From: Morella rubra
Lineage: Eukaryota; Streptophyta; Magnoliopsida; Fagales; Myricaceae
Direction: 5' to 3'
NCBI GenBank assembly: GCA_003952965.2
Contig: CM025852.1
Coordinates: 21,640,307-21,704,306, forward strand
Length of the DNA: 64,000 bases
Shown: one piece after another, positions 1 through 12,686 of the stretch
Layout: every line of letters starts with the position of its first letter
Numbering within the stretch: the first letter of the stretch is position 1
Position numbers and translations under genes: made by a program
Notes under the pieces: generated by a model
Database searches by the model: none
Seen by the model: only the letters and a program-made list of their open reading frames with translations
Told to the model about the DNA's origin: nothing

Positions 1-99
1 CTTGATTTGTTGTGACCTGTGAAAGCTTCCAGGAAAATGCTTAAGATTTTTCATGTTTCTAGTTCCTACCTTATACAAGCTCATTTGGCTTTTTACCAG

Positions 100-3000
100 T
101 GTGACGCTTAACAGTATTATAGAAAAGAACTTCCCAGAGGAATATGCTGAAAGGGAGTCAGAGCATAACAGTTGCACAAACCCTGGTGTTGATTTGATGC
201 CTCTCTTTGTCATGGATGTCGTCCTTCCACGTCAAAAGTTAGCACTCAATATATTTGAACCACGGTACAGGCTTATGGTGAGTGAGTCAAACGATGGCTA
301 ATCTTCTTATCCAGCTTTCATATTTGACGATGAAACTAGGGAAATTTCCCTTACTATGGATGTGCCAATACATCCATCTGAAAACTACCTTTGTAGACAA
401 AATAACATTCTGAGAATCCATATATCAAATAGGGGACTTTACTAAATGTTCATTCGCATTGTATTCAATTGTTTCCCTCTAAGGGTGACCAATTGCCATA
501 AGTGGGTTGTTCAAGCAAATGGATCACAGACATGGTGCTTAGGAGAGTCTCTCCACTTCCAAACTTTTTGAGTGAGGACGGATTTGATCTTCAAGTACAT
601 TATCACTATGGAAGTGGAAATCAAGCTCTACATGTTTAGGATAGTGCGTGATTTTGATCTCTGGGATACCTATTGGTTCAAGGTTTTTAACCTTTCTTTC
701 TTTATTCTTATGTTGTTTGGAGGGAATAAAGGATCGGGGGGTCTCTTGTGGATTCAGTTTTTTATGGTTTTAATTGCTAATCTGAGGGCAATTGTTGATT
801 GTATATTGTTAAATTAAGAACAGTTGCTAGCCTTCAAAGAAGGTTTTTATTTCTATGTTGTCAGTTTTCCTAGATGTTTGCTTTATCAAAAGAACAACTC
901 TTTTTCATACAAGTAATGTTGTTTTGATTTTTGTTTACATGAACAACAGGTGAGGAGGATAATGGAAGGAAGCCGTCGGATGGGAATGGTAGATTATTGT
1001 CACTGGTCCTTTTCTTTCGCTTTTCCTTTTTAAGGTATATGACCGACCAAAGAATCCCTCACTTTTATTGTGTGGTTTGTGTATTAATCATGTAGGTTAT
1101 CAATGATTCTACAACAGGTTCTGTAGCTGATTTTGGTTGTGAAGTAGAGATTACTGAGTACGTGTTTGACTCTTTTTCTCCCTTATGGATTTGCTACTAT
1201 GTGTATCTGTTGGCTTTTACTAAGCAGTTCATCATTTACTTTTTTCTTGTGAGATTTACTATATATGTACCATTTTTGGAATCAACTCTTCATGATTTGT
1301 TTCGTGATGTAGATGTCAACCACTACCAGATGGACGTTTCTATCTAGAGGTGAAGGTGTTTTCTTCCTTAAAATACCTACTTTTACACTTTCCGAACTTG
1401 ATTCAATGTAAATGTTGTTTGAGACAGCGAGTTAGCACTTGATGATAATGACATGAGGCTCTCTCTGTTATTCAGGAGAAAGTTAAGAAAAATGATTCTT
1501 TAAACGTCACACTAGCATTGGACACTCCTTTACAAGAAGATTATGAATTGGCTTTCCATATATAATTGTGTGTAGGAATGGAGTTTATAATTTGAATCTT
1601 TCTTCTACAAGGAATGGAACGGAATGTCTTATATATCACAGGGAATGGAACTAGTTGGTCACTGACACCTTGTTAGCCTCACAGCATGCAAAAAATAAAG
1701 CCTTATAGTGAACTTGCATACTTTTATAATGGTACCTCATCCAAGACATGGTACCTTCCATGATATATTGTAACTCGGTAAAATGTTGGAGTCTATGATC
1801 AGTTAGAAAGAAAATTGCGGAAAGCAAGTTTACATTGTTCAAGATAACAGTCTACACTTAGTGCTGCAAAGATAACACTTTACCTTGGTACAGTAACGAT
1901 AACAGTCTATATTTGGTGCAGGGTGTTGTTGGAACCTTAAAATGTAGAATCATTAAGAATGAGTCTGATTTTTCAGTTTTCTTTCCTTTTAGAGATTTGT
2001 AGGACTCCTGTCCCTCCTACTCATGTGCGGTCTTTAGTAGTTCATTAGATTGATTTTAGTACTTTCTAAACTGGTCGGGGACTTTTCTCACTTTTTGCAT
2101 ATCTTCTTTTAATGTTTTCAATACGATGACTGGGGGTAAACAAATTTTGATAACTTTCTTCTATAAATGCTTCATAAAAATTACTCGACACCAAATACAA
2201 TCAAGAGGTGATGCCAAGGAAAGCCAAAGCGTAATGCTCGAGAGAGTTTACAATTGAAGCTTATTTAATTTCCTGCAGTTTGTGAATAATAACCAACCCT
2301 AGGTTTCTTCGAATTTTCATCAAAAAAGCGTCTCTAAGAACCTACCTCCTCAGAGAAACAAGCATCAGAAACACCTAAAACCTATCCAGTTTCTTTTCTT
2401 GCAAGACTGTTAACAAACCTAGAAGAGCCCTAAAAATTATTCATTCTTGCCTCAAGACTGTTGATATCTTTTGTATTTTGCACAATTAAAGCTAACCCTC
2501 AAAGCAACAAAAGCTCTGAAGACCTGCTACCACAAAATATCTTGCAAACAAAATCACAACTTCCTGCACTGCACATTCTAAATATGAGCTAATCCCATTG
2601 ATTTATTTGACAAGACAATTTTGTTACACAATTTAGTTAAATGGTTTTTTGATTATGCTACCTGGGTACACATAATGGAGGCAAAGGATTTTGTGATGCT
2701 TTTATCCTGAAAGTTGGTTGTATGGTAGTTTAAATTTTTCTAATTCTCTGCTTCATTATTGTAGGCAGATGTGATTTTGCATTTCTAGATATGGAGTAAC
2801 ATTCTCTATAGTTGATTTTCTCATGTCCATTTTGATGTATAACGAAGCTTATCTAATTCTTATTTTCAGGTTGAAAGTCGACGAAGATTTCGCATAATCC
2901 GAACTCAGGACCAAGATAGGTGAGTTATCATCATCTGTAGTACACTCCTGTTTTAGTAGCTATTCACATATCATCTGCAGTTTTTTGGTTTCCAGGTTAA

Positions 3001-4750
3001 ACTTCATGGCTTGATTGTTTTACTTGTGCAGTTATCGTGTTGCGGAGGTTGAATGGGTGAGGGATATCTATCCAGCAGAAGGAACAACAGAAAGAGCAGA
3101 GGCAAGCTTAGCTTACTGCTTTTTGGCTTCCGATTAGTGTTTGCCTCATCTCACAACACCCCCCCCCCCCCCCCCCGGGCCCAATTCTTTCCCTCCATAA
3201 AAAAGGAAAAAGAAAATCATTCTCAAAGAATAACAGGAAGTACGGAGTATAATAGTTTTGCTTGGAAGTTCGAAAGATGCCCCTGAACTTCGTTATGCAT
3301 TTTGCATAGATGCACTCAGACATTTTGTGGGTCCACTGACAACTTCAAAATGCTTAAAATGTTGTGCTTTGTAACCTATAGCAGTGAATGACCACGCGTG
3401 AGAGTCTGCTGTAAGGGAAATTAAATCCTCAGCGTGTTCCTTAATGAATCAGATTATTCAGATGTGAAGTTTTAAATATTTTAGCTGGTATGAGGTACTG
3501 TTAGCCGACTTTTGAAAGTCCAGTATGTGATAGGCATAGGTTGGTTATATTTGTGTTCACCTTTATGGAGTCATCTTTATATACTTGCAGTTACAGGAAT
3601 TGGTAGATAATGCAGCAGAGTATGCTCAATCATGGACAAGGAAGGCAAAAGAAGCGGCACGGCAAGGTAAAACTCTAAGGGAGGATACCCTGTCAGAACA
3701 AGACGTGTGTTTTCTTCTTCTCTAGGACCAATTGGATCAAGATTGCCATGTCGATGAAAATTCGACAAATAAGATAAATGTTTCAGAATGTCTATCCTAG
3801 CAAATATTAGCCTTTTTTTCGTAAAGGGGCCTGACATGATTTAGTTTTTTTCTAATTAGTAGATAAGTGCTTTATAATCATGCATTACCACCAGTGGAGC
3901 CTGTGAGCCTCATTAGGTTGCATATGGTTTCCTATTGAATATTCAGATGCTTGTCTTCCATTTTTGCGACGTGTTCTTGCAATTGATACACAATGTTATC
4001 TGGCAGATCCAAGGAGATATGAGAGATTCCTTAATGTAGAATCTATGATGCCTGCACCACAAGATCCTGAGAGCTTCAGTTTCTGGGTATGATTAAATAT
4101 TTACGTAGGATATGTGGTGCTTCACCATCTGTATACTTGTGCTAATGGGGTCTTATCTGCAGCTTGCTACCCTCGCAAACCGGAGGCCTCAAGAAAGATT
4201 GGATCTCCTGCGCATTAGAGATACAAGAGAGGTATGGGACATGACATTTCTTTGCCTGTTGAAAAATTCAATAGTACCAGGTCTGCAGATGTTAATTTTT
4301 ACCTGCGATGCTGCTAATCATTTCGAATGTGCTCTGTTCTGTAAAACCCCGTTGAAGATATTCTATGATTATACCTGTATCAACATCACAACCCTTGTTA
4401 GAACTTGTTAGGGTGAAGTTTTAGGAACGAAGCTTTTTCCACTTGGGGGGGAGTAGGGAGGGGTTTGGAACTGACGAACAGATTGATAGATGACTGAGAG
4501 TGAAAATAACATGTGGGAAGTGTCGACACATGACATTGGTTGTAGTGTGTACGAAAAGCGCCAATGGATAAACTAAAGCATAAATATTCTTTCAAGTGTT
4601 TTTTTCTCTCACTCCTTGCTACAAACAGCTTGCTTTTGTAACCTAGAAAAAGGAAAATGAAGTATATTTGCTGATAAGCTTACCTTGCAGAGGATCAAAC
4701 GGGGCCTGATATATATCAGAGCAGAAGAGCAGGGCTGTCGAGTGCAGTGA
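100..4750 (+). CDS. LON peptidase N-terminal domain and RING finger protein, 3' part (10 exons)
   Basis: Ten exons read by homology and splice sites: 100-277, 950-988, 1096-1157, 1313-1349, 2870-2919, 3032-3101, 3591-3666, 4007-4086, 4163-4231, 4691-4750; phases agree throughout and the frame ends at TGA 4748-4750. They encode about 240 residues. The first exon has the LON-domain hallmark FEPRYRLM and the NFPEEYAE stretch that follows the RING finger in plant LONRF-type proteins. Later exons give GSRRMGM, PLPDGRFYLEVESRRRFRI, the YPAEGTTER region and the C-terminal helical part ending EEQGCRVQ. The RING finger and start codon lie upstream of the window, so this is partial only because of the window edge. 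The family is thought to act as E3 ubiquitin ligases with a LON-like substrate-binding domain; that role is by homology. The intron after 3101 begins with GC instead of GT. No disabling change was seen in these exons. Confidence 0.9.
278..949 (+). other. First intron of the LONRF-type gene in this window
   Basis: A 672-bp intron with GTGAGT donor at 278 and CAG acceptor at 947-949. Short open stretches inside it are not conserved coding sequence. I recognise nothing else in it. Confidence 0.7.
3157..3180. repeat. Poly(C) tract in a LONRF-gene intron
   Basis: A run of about 18-20 C residues after ACAA and before GGGCCC, about 55 bp into the intron that starts with the GC donor. The complementary strand is a G-run. 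Confidence 0.9.
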
Positions 4751-6142
4751 TGAATGCTACGAGCTAGGACTCAGTCACAGTGCTTCATAACTCTGATTAT
4801 ATATTACGGGATTGGATTAATATACAAGCGACACACAAAACATTTTTTGGTCCACATCCTAAAGATTGTGGATCCTTTGTACTCATTCTAACGAATGGAC
4901 AAGACTCAAATTCAATAATATTTACAATCTGCATTCTTGTATATAAGTTTATTTTTTTAATTCCATGTTCATATTGCCGTTGCGCCGATGCTAGCCTTGA
5001 CCAAAATAAATCGGTTTTGAGTCCAATATCTAACAAGGTAATCGTCTCTGCTCTCTTGTCACTGTTATCTATTTCAGACCTCTTCTGATGCTAAACATTG
5101 CATTCCCCGGGCGCCTAAGCAATACTGTCCAAAGTTATTTTTCGGGGAATCTTTACTTTTAGCCCCCAACTTTCAACAAATATTAATTAAAAGTATGAAC
5201 TATGAAAATCACGATGGTTAATCTCCAAAATATCAAAACTTATCAATGTTTGTCTTGTCATAGGATCCAACTATTGATATTGTGCTACGTAACATATTTT
5301 ATGCATGTTACTAACGGGCGGACAATGATGCATTTTGATAGTTTGGATGCGAAATGTGACTATTTTTGTAGTTCAGACCTCTAATCAACAGTCGGTTGAA
5401 AGTTAAGGGGTTAAAAGTAAAAATTTTTCTTATTATTTACACAATGAGAATCTAAAATTTTGAGCTGGCTCCAAATTTCCCCTATATTTTTTTTTTTGTA
5501 AGTTGCCTCATTCCTTTGTTTCCATACTCTTTCTTTTTTCTTTCTTTTCCTTTTTTATGCTTTTTTTTTGTCTTTTCTATTTTTGGTTGAAATCACACCC
5601 ATCCTCCACAAGCCATCCCCTCCCCCACCCCCGATCCCGGATCCCCCCACAAAAACAAATATACGCATAGAGTGTGGCTAGCAAAACCAGAATTAAATTG
5701 AAGTTTAAAGGTATGGGGTGGCACGCGGTTTGGGTTTCAAAGGTAGAGTTGGTAGTTAAGAGTACAATCATCACAGCGGCTCTTAAGGTCCAACGCATAG
5801 CTCGCTATCATTTTCCAACTTCTTCCATTTCTTTTACCAAGTCTTTCCTCTTCACCAAAAACCTTCAAGCATACATCTCTGCACGTCTTCCCTTACATGC
5901 TCCCAACAACCTCGTCCGTCTTGTTTTGTCTAACTGCTGCAAGCATTTCTGTACCCCCAACATACAAATCCTCCCCAAAACCAAGTAGAGCTTCTCCTCC
6001 TAGCCCCTGATCCCAAAACCCACCACCACCCCAATTGTTATCCGTGACCCTTTGAGCATTGAATTGCTTTTCATAAATCCCATCATGTCTTCTCCACAAT
6101 TGATGTGTTAATACTGCCTTCACATTCACTGGTGCAAAGATA
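4751..6142. other. Intergenic region between LONRF-type gene and receptor kinase
   Basis: Holds the 3' UTR of the LONRF-type gene (AATAAA-like signal near 5004), a MITE-like inverted-repeat element (5146-5430), pyrimidine-rich stretches (about 5490-5580) and the presumed promoter and 5' UTR of the receptor kinase. The short open frames here overlap on both strands and match no family I know. Confidence 0.6.
5146..5430. mobile_element. MITE-like element with imperfect terminal inverted repeats
   Basis: The left end reads CTTTACTTTTAGCCCCCAAC and the right end ends in the near-complement GGGGTTAAAAGTAAA, with about 220 bp of AT-rich non-coding DNA between. The ends resemble those of the elements at 48336-48611 and 53410-53562. 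No clear target-site duplication was seen, so the superfamily is open. Confidence 0.5.
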
Positions 6143-8779
6143 ATGGGAGGAGATAACTATAGGGCATCACGGCCTCAACCTTTCTCCTCCCTTTCCCTTC
6201 TCTTCCTTCTCTTCTTCCTTTTCAACCTCACAAACTCTGCTTTAGCCAAAGGAAATGGTACTAGAAGAGCCAGATTCATGCCTCCTGATAATTACCTCAT
6301 CGATTGTGGATCATCCCAAGAAACCCGGCTAAATGATGGCCGGACCTTCAAGTCCGACCGTGATGCCACTTCTCTCCTGCAGACGGATGAAGATGTACAG
6401 GCTTCAGTCGATTCAATTTCAGCCAATGCCTCTTCCTCCATACCTCCCTCTTCGCTACCTCTATTTCGCACTGCAAAGATATTTCCTCAAGACTCCACTT
6501 ATACATTCTTCATCGCCCAAGAAGGGAGGCATTGGGTTCGTCTTTACTTCTACGCTCTTGCTCACCCCTCCTACAATCTTACAGATGCTGTTTTTTCGGT
6601 CTATGCCGATAACATTGTTCTCTTACATGATTTTTCTGTGAGAGACAATACTTCTTTTGTTTTTAAAGAGTATTTGGTTAATGTTTCTGGTAGATTCTCC
6701 CTCCAATTCAAGCCCAAGAAGAATTCTTTTGCATTCATCAATGCCATCGAGGTCGTCTCAGCTCCTGACTCTCTAATCTCTGATTCAGCAACCGCTGTTT
6801 CTCCATCTGGAGATTTCAGTGGGTTGTCTAAATCGGCTCTACAAGTCTCTTACCGGTTGAATGTTGGAGGACCAACCATAACTCCTGAAAATGATGCGTT
6901 GTCAAGGACATGGGAACCTGACAGCGAGTATAACATGTTTCTTCAAGGATCTAAATATGTATCTGTCCCTCCAAAAACCATCAATTACCCGGAGAGTGGT
7001 GCAACTCCATATATTGCTCCGACTTCAGTATATGCATCGGCAGTGCACATAGAAGATCCACTAACTTTGCAGCCGAATGTCAACCTCACTTGGAAACTGA
7101 ATGTGGATCCAAGTTACTCCTATTTGGTCAGGCTGCACTTCTGCGATATCGTAAGCAAGGTCCTCAACAATATGTACTTTAATGTATATATCAATGAGAT
7201 GGTGGGAGTGTCAGCTCTTGATCTCTCGTCCCTCACCAATGCCCTTTCCACTGCTTATTACAAAGACTTCGTGCTCAATGAGTCCGCCATCACAAATGGT
7301 TCCATTTTGGTTCAGATTGGCCCTGCTCAATCCCAGTCAAGCAATAATATTGATGCGATCCTAAACGGATTGGAGGTTATGAAGATGAGCAACGAGGCTG
7401 ACAGCTTCGATGGTTTGTTTACTGCTGATGGGTCATACAATGGATCAGGTTTAGCAACAACAACAATGAAGATTGTAGCAGCGGTTGGCCTGGCAATGGC
7501 GGTAACAGCCATGTTGTTGCTGGCCACCGTTTTTGTCCGGTGGCAGAAGAGACCAGAAGGTTGGGAGAAGCGAAACAGCTTCTCATCATGGCTCCTCCCA
7601 ATCCATACCAGTGGCCCTACTTTCTCGTCCAGCAAGAGCAGCTCTCGGAGGGCTAGCCTATATGGTTCCCGCAAGAGCAAGAGCGGTTACTCTAGCTACT
7701 TTGCATCGCAGGGTCTTGGCAGGTTCTTCACTTTTTGTGAACTACAGAATGCTTCACAAAACTTCGATGAAAAAGCTATTATTGGTGTTGGAGGTTTTGG
7801 AAAAGTGTATCTTGGAGTTTTGGAAGATGGAACGAAGGTTGCCATCAAACGAGGAAACCCAAGTTCTGAGCAAGGCATTAATGAATTCAGGACGGAAATA
7901 GACATGCTCTCCAAACTTCGACATCGCCACCTTGTTTCACTAATTGGCTTTTGTGATGAGCGATCAGAGATGATCCTCGTATACGAGTACATGTCTAACG
8001 GACCGCTCCGTGACCACCTCTATGGCTCAGACCTCCCTCCTTTGTCGTGGAAACAACGGCTTGAGATTTGCATTGGTGCTGCTCGTGGGTTGCATTATCT
8101 TCACACTGGTGCAGCACTAGGAATAATACACCGTGATGTAAAGACCACAAACATTCTCCTCGATGAGAATCTCGTTGCTAAAGTTTCTGATTTTGGCTTG
8201 TCAAAAGCTGCGCCAACATTGGATCAGACCCATGTAAGCACAGCCGTGAAGGGTAGCTTCGGGTACCTTGATCCTGAATACTTCAGGAGGCAACAGCTAA
8301 CTGAAAAATCCGACGTTTACTCATTTGGCGTGGTCCTTTTTGAGGTGTTATGTGCAAGGCCTGTCATAAAACCATCGTTGCCAAGAGAGCAGGTCAGTCT
8401 GGCTGAATGGACATTGCAGTGTCACAGGAAGGGCATGCTTGAGAAGATAATTGACACCCACATTGCTAGTAGTATCGACCCTGGTTCACTGAAGAAGTAT
8501 GTCGAAGGAGCAGAGAAATGTCTGGAAGAACACGGGGTTGATAGGCCCGGAATGGGAGATGTTTTGTGGCACCTAGAATATGCCCTCCAGCTTCAGGACG
8601 CAGCCTCAGTGATTGAACCCCCAGAAGACAGTAGTGCGAGGCTCATTGCTTTGGACAACCCAAGCGACATAGATTCTAAAGGAGACACTGCTGCTTTGGC
8701 TAGTGTTAGTGATGATTTGGAAGTAAGCACGGTTGGTTCTCCTTTATTTTCTCAGGTTGAGAATTTCCAGGGAAGGTAA
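6143..8779 (+). CDS. CrRLK1L (malectin-like) receptor-like kinase, ERULUS/CAP1-like
   Basis: One intronless frame of 878 residues, as is usual for CrRLK1L kinases. It has a signal peptide (hydrophobic stretch about residues 17-35), a tandem malectin-like ectodomain starting at DNYLIDCGSS (about 48-425) with several N-glycosylation sites, one transmembrane segment (about 443-465), the juxtamembrane motif EKRNSFSSWLLP and a Ser/Thr kinase domain. Kinase motifs are complete: glycine loop GVGGFGKVY, catalytic Lys569, HRD at 663-665, DFG at 683-685 and GSFGYLDPEYFRRQQLTEKS. The Ser/Arg-rich linker before the kinase and the kinase sequence fit At5g61350 (ERULUS/CAP1) better than the BUPS or FERONIA branches; this assignment is from memory of the family. 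ERULUS acts in root-hair tip growth and calcium and cell-wall signalling at the plasma membrane, with RALF peptides the usual CrRLK1L ligands. ATG at 6143 directly precedes the signal peptide. The gene looks intact. Confidence 0.93.
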   Translation: MGGDNYRASRPQPFSSLSLLFLLFFLFNLTNSALAKGNGTRRARFMPPDNYLIDCGSSQETRLNDGRTFKSDRDATSLLQTDEDVQASVDSISANASSSIPPSSLPLFRTAKIFPQDSTYTFFIAQEGRHWVRLYFYALAHPSYNLTDAVFSVYADNIVLLHDFSVRDNTSFVFKEYLVNVSGRFSLQFKPKKNSFAFINAIEVVSAPDSLISDSATAVSPSGDFSGLSKSALQVSYRLNVGGPTITPENDALSRTWEPDSEYNMFLQGSKYVSVPPKTINYPESGATPYIAPTSVYASAVHIEDPLTLQPNVNLTWKLNVDPSYSYLVRLHFCDIVSKVLNNMYFNVYINEMVGVSALDLSSLTNALSTAYYKDFVLNESAITNGSILVQIGPAQSQSSNNIDAILNGLEVMKMSNEADSFDGLFTADGSYNGSGLATTTMKIVAAVGLAMAVTAMLLLATVFVRWQKRPEGWEKRNSFSSWLLPIHTSGPTFSSSKSSSRRASLYGSRKSKSGYSSYFASQGLGRFFTFCELQNASQNFDEKAIIGVGGFGKVYLGVLEDGTKVAIKRGNPSSEQGINEFRTEIDMLSKLRHRHLVSLIGFCDERSEMILVYEYMSNGPLRDHLYGSDLPPLSWKQRLEICIGAARGLHYLHTGAALGIIHRDVKTTNILLDENLVAKVSDFGLSKAAPTLDQTHVSTAVKGSFGYLDPEYFRRQQLTEKSDVYSFGVVLFEVLCARPVIKPSLPREQVSLAEWTLQCHRKGMLEKIIDTHIASSIDPGSLKKYVEGAEKCLEEHGVDRPGMGDVLWHLEYALQLQDAASVIEPPEDSSARLIALDNPSDIDSKGDTAALASVSDDLEVSTVGSPLFSQVENFQGR

Positions 8780-11193
8780 TATCTGCTTGCAACAAGTAGA
8801 GCCGGAAATCAGACTGGGAACTAAGAAGACGACTTCAAATATTCAAGGCTCGATTTCCGGTTCCTCTCCTCTTATTTTCAGATATGATCTCGTCCCTTTC
8901 TCTCAGCTCTGCCTGAGTTGATGGTAATCACCTAAACTTCACAAGCTAAGTTGAAGCAAAATGGATTCTTAAATTTCTGTCGTCTTTGGTTGTGAGTGGT
9001 TTGTTTTGTTCAGAAGCCATATCTCCGCCCCCTCCCAAAAAAAAGAAAGAAAAAGAAAAGGGGTTGAGATGTTTTTGTATTCCAAGTTCCAATTATTTTG
9101 TCTAGCTTACCAAAACTTCTTTTGGAATGACATCGAGTAAATATTGAACCATGTTTTCTGTATCCCATATAGGTTAAACTAGATCCTGAAAATTTTCGAA
9201 GCAGTGTAAAATTTTCAAACCTCGTCCTCTTGCTGAAAGGCTGCTCACGGACATAGTCCAAGCTTTTTGCAAATGGAAGGAGAGACATCTTAGAAAGGCA
9301 TTAGATAAATTCCAGCATGGGAGGCTAGGGGACTGCAGATTAGCAAATCTGTCTCTTGCTCTCCCTATTTGGTAATTCTTCCTTCTCTCTTTATTGGTTG
9401 CTTCTAGTACAACTTTATTAGTCTTACAGGCACGGAGTTCTTCGGTTTCTCCACAAAATACTAGCTAGTTCAAGTCGGAGTCTACTAGGCTGCTTAGTAG
9501 CCCCGACAAGGCGACAACATTGGTTTCGATTTTTGGAAGGTTGTCTACAGGGTTGAGAGTCTATTATGCGACGACCCAAATCGTGATGGGCTTCTAGGGG
9601 TAGAACAAGCTGGATATTCTAGCCTTAATTTGGGTTGAGCCGAGTGCGAGCCCATTTCCTTATGACAGACCGAAACCCCCACACTTGGGCAGCCCACTGA
9701 GCCCAGTACAGAGCTTTTCTTCTGTGTCACCTTGAACCCCCACGAGTGGCCCAAATAACCTTCAATCCCATTTCCCTTGAGATAGTGGTTGGAAACTTGG
9801 AGGAGCCACCGAAAAAAGAACACCAAGCCTTATTCACAAATCCGGTACAAAGTCTTAGGAGACCTCTTTCAATCTCAATCTTAAATTCGATCCCAAACAA
9901 AACTCAAGAAACTCCCGACAGAAGGCGAAAAATAGGCCTCTACAGACACAACGGCTTGTCTTGTGCCATCAAATCGACCTGCCATCAGAGAGGCTGAGAT
10001 GTCGCCATATGATTAAATGTGATCGGAAAATATTCCATCAAAGTACATCTAACCTCATTGCCGACATCTGCTAAGTTTACAGCCGCTAAGTTTACAGCCG
10101 ACACTCCCACTAATTTCTTATCTTATCCACTCTTAAAGATTTCGACAAAATAATTATTTAAAAAAAAAATAAGATTTCGGCAACCGGAACACATATATGA
10201 TCCATGTTTTATAATAATAAGACTAAAACGGACAAGCAGTATCTTTAGAGGCTGTCAGATGGATCTGTAGGCTTAATCCATTGATCTTTACGTTCTAACT
10301 AATCTAATCCAATCAAGCACAACAACTCACCCTACCAATCTATATATCAATTAGTTTGGAGAGATTCTACTATTTTAAATTGCAATAGGTATTTTTTTTT
10401 AAAACCTGTGGAGCTTGATGGTCAAAAAATTTACCCTTTCAAAAATTAATGCACGCGTTGAATACAAATTTTTTTTTCTTTCGTAAAATACGACCATTCT
10501 TTTTTTTTACCTTGGCAACAATAATATATATATTAATATAAAAAAATACAGCCAAAACAATACAGTAAAAAAAACTTGAAGGGCCAATGAAAAACTTAAA
10601 CGAATCCGATAGTCTTATAATATACTAGATCCAAAGATTTGACTGTCAATCCGAACCCAGTTGCCGGAGCTACAAAGATCGACCTCAATGGCCAAAACAC
10701 ACAACAAGCACAGTCAGTAAGGATATGGTCAAGATTCTCATTCTCATTTTCATCAATGGAGTGGGTAAAGCTCAATAATTCACATAATTCCTACCCTTAA
10801 TTATACCTCCAATGTTTAATATTAAACCACACTTGGGTGGTATATGCCGGGTGTTGGAGCTAGTACTTGGGTCAAGTGAGTTAATCCATTTCCAGCTAAT
10901 AAGTCCCCATTAACTCTGCTTAAAAAAAAAAAAAGTGTCTGCAAATTGGCTTACCAATAGTTTCGACCAACTGATGTAACCTATCACTTACACCCAGACC
11001 AAAACGTACGTTCTGTATGTATACATGAGTTGACAACTATATGTAAGCGCCCAATTGATCTCACAGCACTCCATGACCATCAAAGTTATTTGGTCCTCTT
11101 TGCTTGAATTTTTTATTTTTTTTACATCCAAAAACAGAAGATTCTCAATACAAAAAAGAAAACAAAATAACATTACGACACGAAGAAGCAAGA

Positions 11194-11568
11194 TAAAGAA
11201 TCCAAGGAAACAAAAAACAAAATAGCAAACCAACAACATATCCATAACTATAAACTTCATTGTCACCAAAGTTTGCATTCCTTCCTAAAGCTCATTCCTT
11301 AATTAATAAATCTGTGGCCATATTACCATCATGCAAAATATGATATATCTGAAAATTAAATTAGAGAAGTAAATAGCAATTCAATAAAGAATCCAAGGAA
11401 ACAAAAAAACAAAATAGCAAACCAACAACATACTGCATAACTGATAAACTTCATTATCACCAAAGTTTGCATTCCTTCTTAAAGCTCATTCTTTAACTAA
11501 TAAATCTGTTGCCATATTACCATCATGCAAAATATGATATATCTCAAAATTAAATTAGAGAAGTAAAT
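11194..11568. repeat. Direct duplication, two ~185-bp copies
   Basis: 11194-11374 and 11385-11568 are near-identical from AAAGAATCCAAGGAAACAAA to TTAGAGAAGTAAAT, differing by a few substitutions and 1-2-bp indels. A 10-bp spacer separates them. Neither has coding potential. Confidence 0.9.
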
Positions 11569-11920
11569 CACGAAGTTTATCCCAATAATCTCACAAATAC
11601 AAGACCAACTCAATTAGTAAGCCAAGAAAGTCTTTGCTTGAATATGTTTTGGTTTTCTTTGAATAATTTTCGGTTAGGAGGTCACCTAATATCCAGAGTG
11701 ACACTTTACCTATGCAAGCAGATAGAGCTTTCTTCTTTTCTAATTTATACATATATGCAATATGTATTCCTTCCTTCCTGCCTAAACAATTGAGGAAACG
11801 CCACGTCACATGTGCTCAACCCCCTAACTAACCGACCGGGTCAAAAGTCTGCACGCCAACCGCATGATACCTCATAATCTTTGTGCCTCCGTTGGCCCAA
11901 AGTCACAGCTTAATCAAACC

Positions 11921-11940
11921 CCCCCCCCCCCCCCCCCCCC
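11921..11940. repeat. Poly(C) tract
   Basis: About 20 consecutive C residues following AATCAAA. Confidence 0.9.
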
Positions 11941-12270
11941 ACTCCATTCTGCTTTGGCTCGGATTGTTGGCTTTGGACTTTTTTTAAGTATTTGTTAAAT
12001 TAACTGTACGGAAGGGATCCACCCAACAATACCCAGAAATCAGTAAAGTTGAATTCAGGATCAAAGAACATTTTTTTTTTCTTTTTTTCCCCTTTTTTTT
12101 TGGTTTTATTTCCTACCTATAAACGCTCATATCTGAATTTATCTTCCTAACTCAAAAAGTCTTTTCTCGATGATAATGGTGTTGATATGATTCAGGAATA
12201 TATGAAAATGATGCTTCCATCTCAAGGGACACAGAACCCACATGGAAGAAGTATTATTCTGAATGATTGA

Positions 12271-12289
12271 ACATATATATATATATATA
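12271..12289. repeat. (TA)n microsatellite
   Basis: About nine TA repeats in non-coding DNA. Confidence 0.9.
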
Positions 12290-12649
12290 TTACACAACAC
12301 ACAAATGGGAGAAGGACACCGCACGCAATAGAGAAAGAAATAATTATGTGTTTTGGAAGCAATCCATAACGAAGCAAACACTTTGCACCAGCAAGATAGG
12401 ATTTAAAAGCCAAGCCATTAAGCAAAGGTCATTTGCACTAATGCCATTCTCGTTAAGAAAAAGGAGCTTTTTGCATGCCCCCCTTCTAACAAGTAGGGAA
12501 TTGAAAGATCACAAAGAGAGAACACCCCCCCCGGGCAATGAGTCCAAACAGATCCACTCGTAAAAACAATGCCCAAACAACTCCACATCTGCTGGTTGTT
12601 TGTTAGTTTTCAGTAGTTGGCCAATCCATTCATCCAAAGAACCTCTAAC

Positions 12650-12686
12650 CTACTTTTATAGAGAGAGAGAGAGAGAGAGAGAGAGT
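12650..12686 (+). promoter_or_regulatory. TATA-like box and (GA)n tract upstream of the membrane-protein gene
   Basis: A TTTTATAGA sequence about 130 bp before the ATG runs directly into a (GA)13-14 repeat. GA/CT microsatellites are common in plant core promoters and 5' UTRs; the promoter role here is inferred from position. Confidence 0.45.

Noticed and set aside
9540-9830. Possible retroelement or gene around 9545-9826
   Set aside because: Open frames exist, but no known protein motif, ends or target duplication could be read.
12659-12686. CRISPR-like or tRNA-like structure near simple repeats
   Set aside because: Only simple-sequence repeats. No spaced repeats or cloverleaf were found anywhere in the window.
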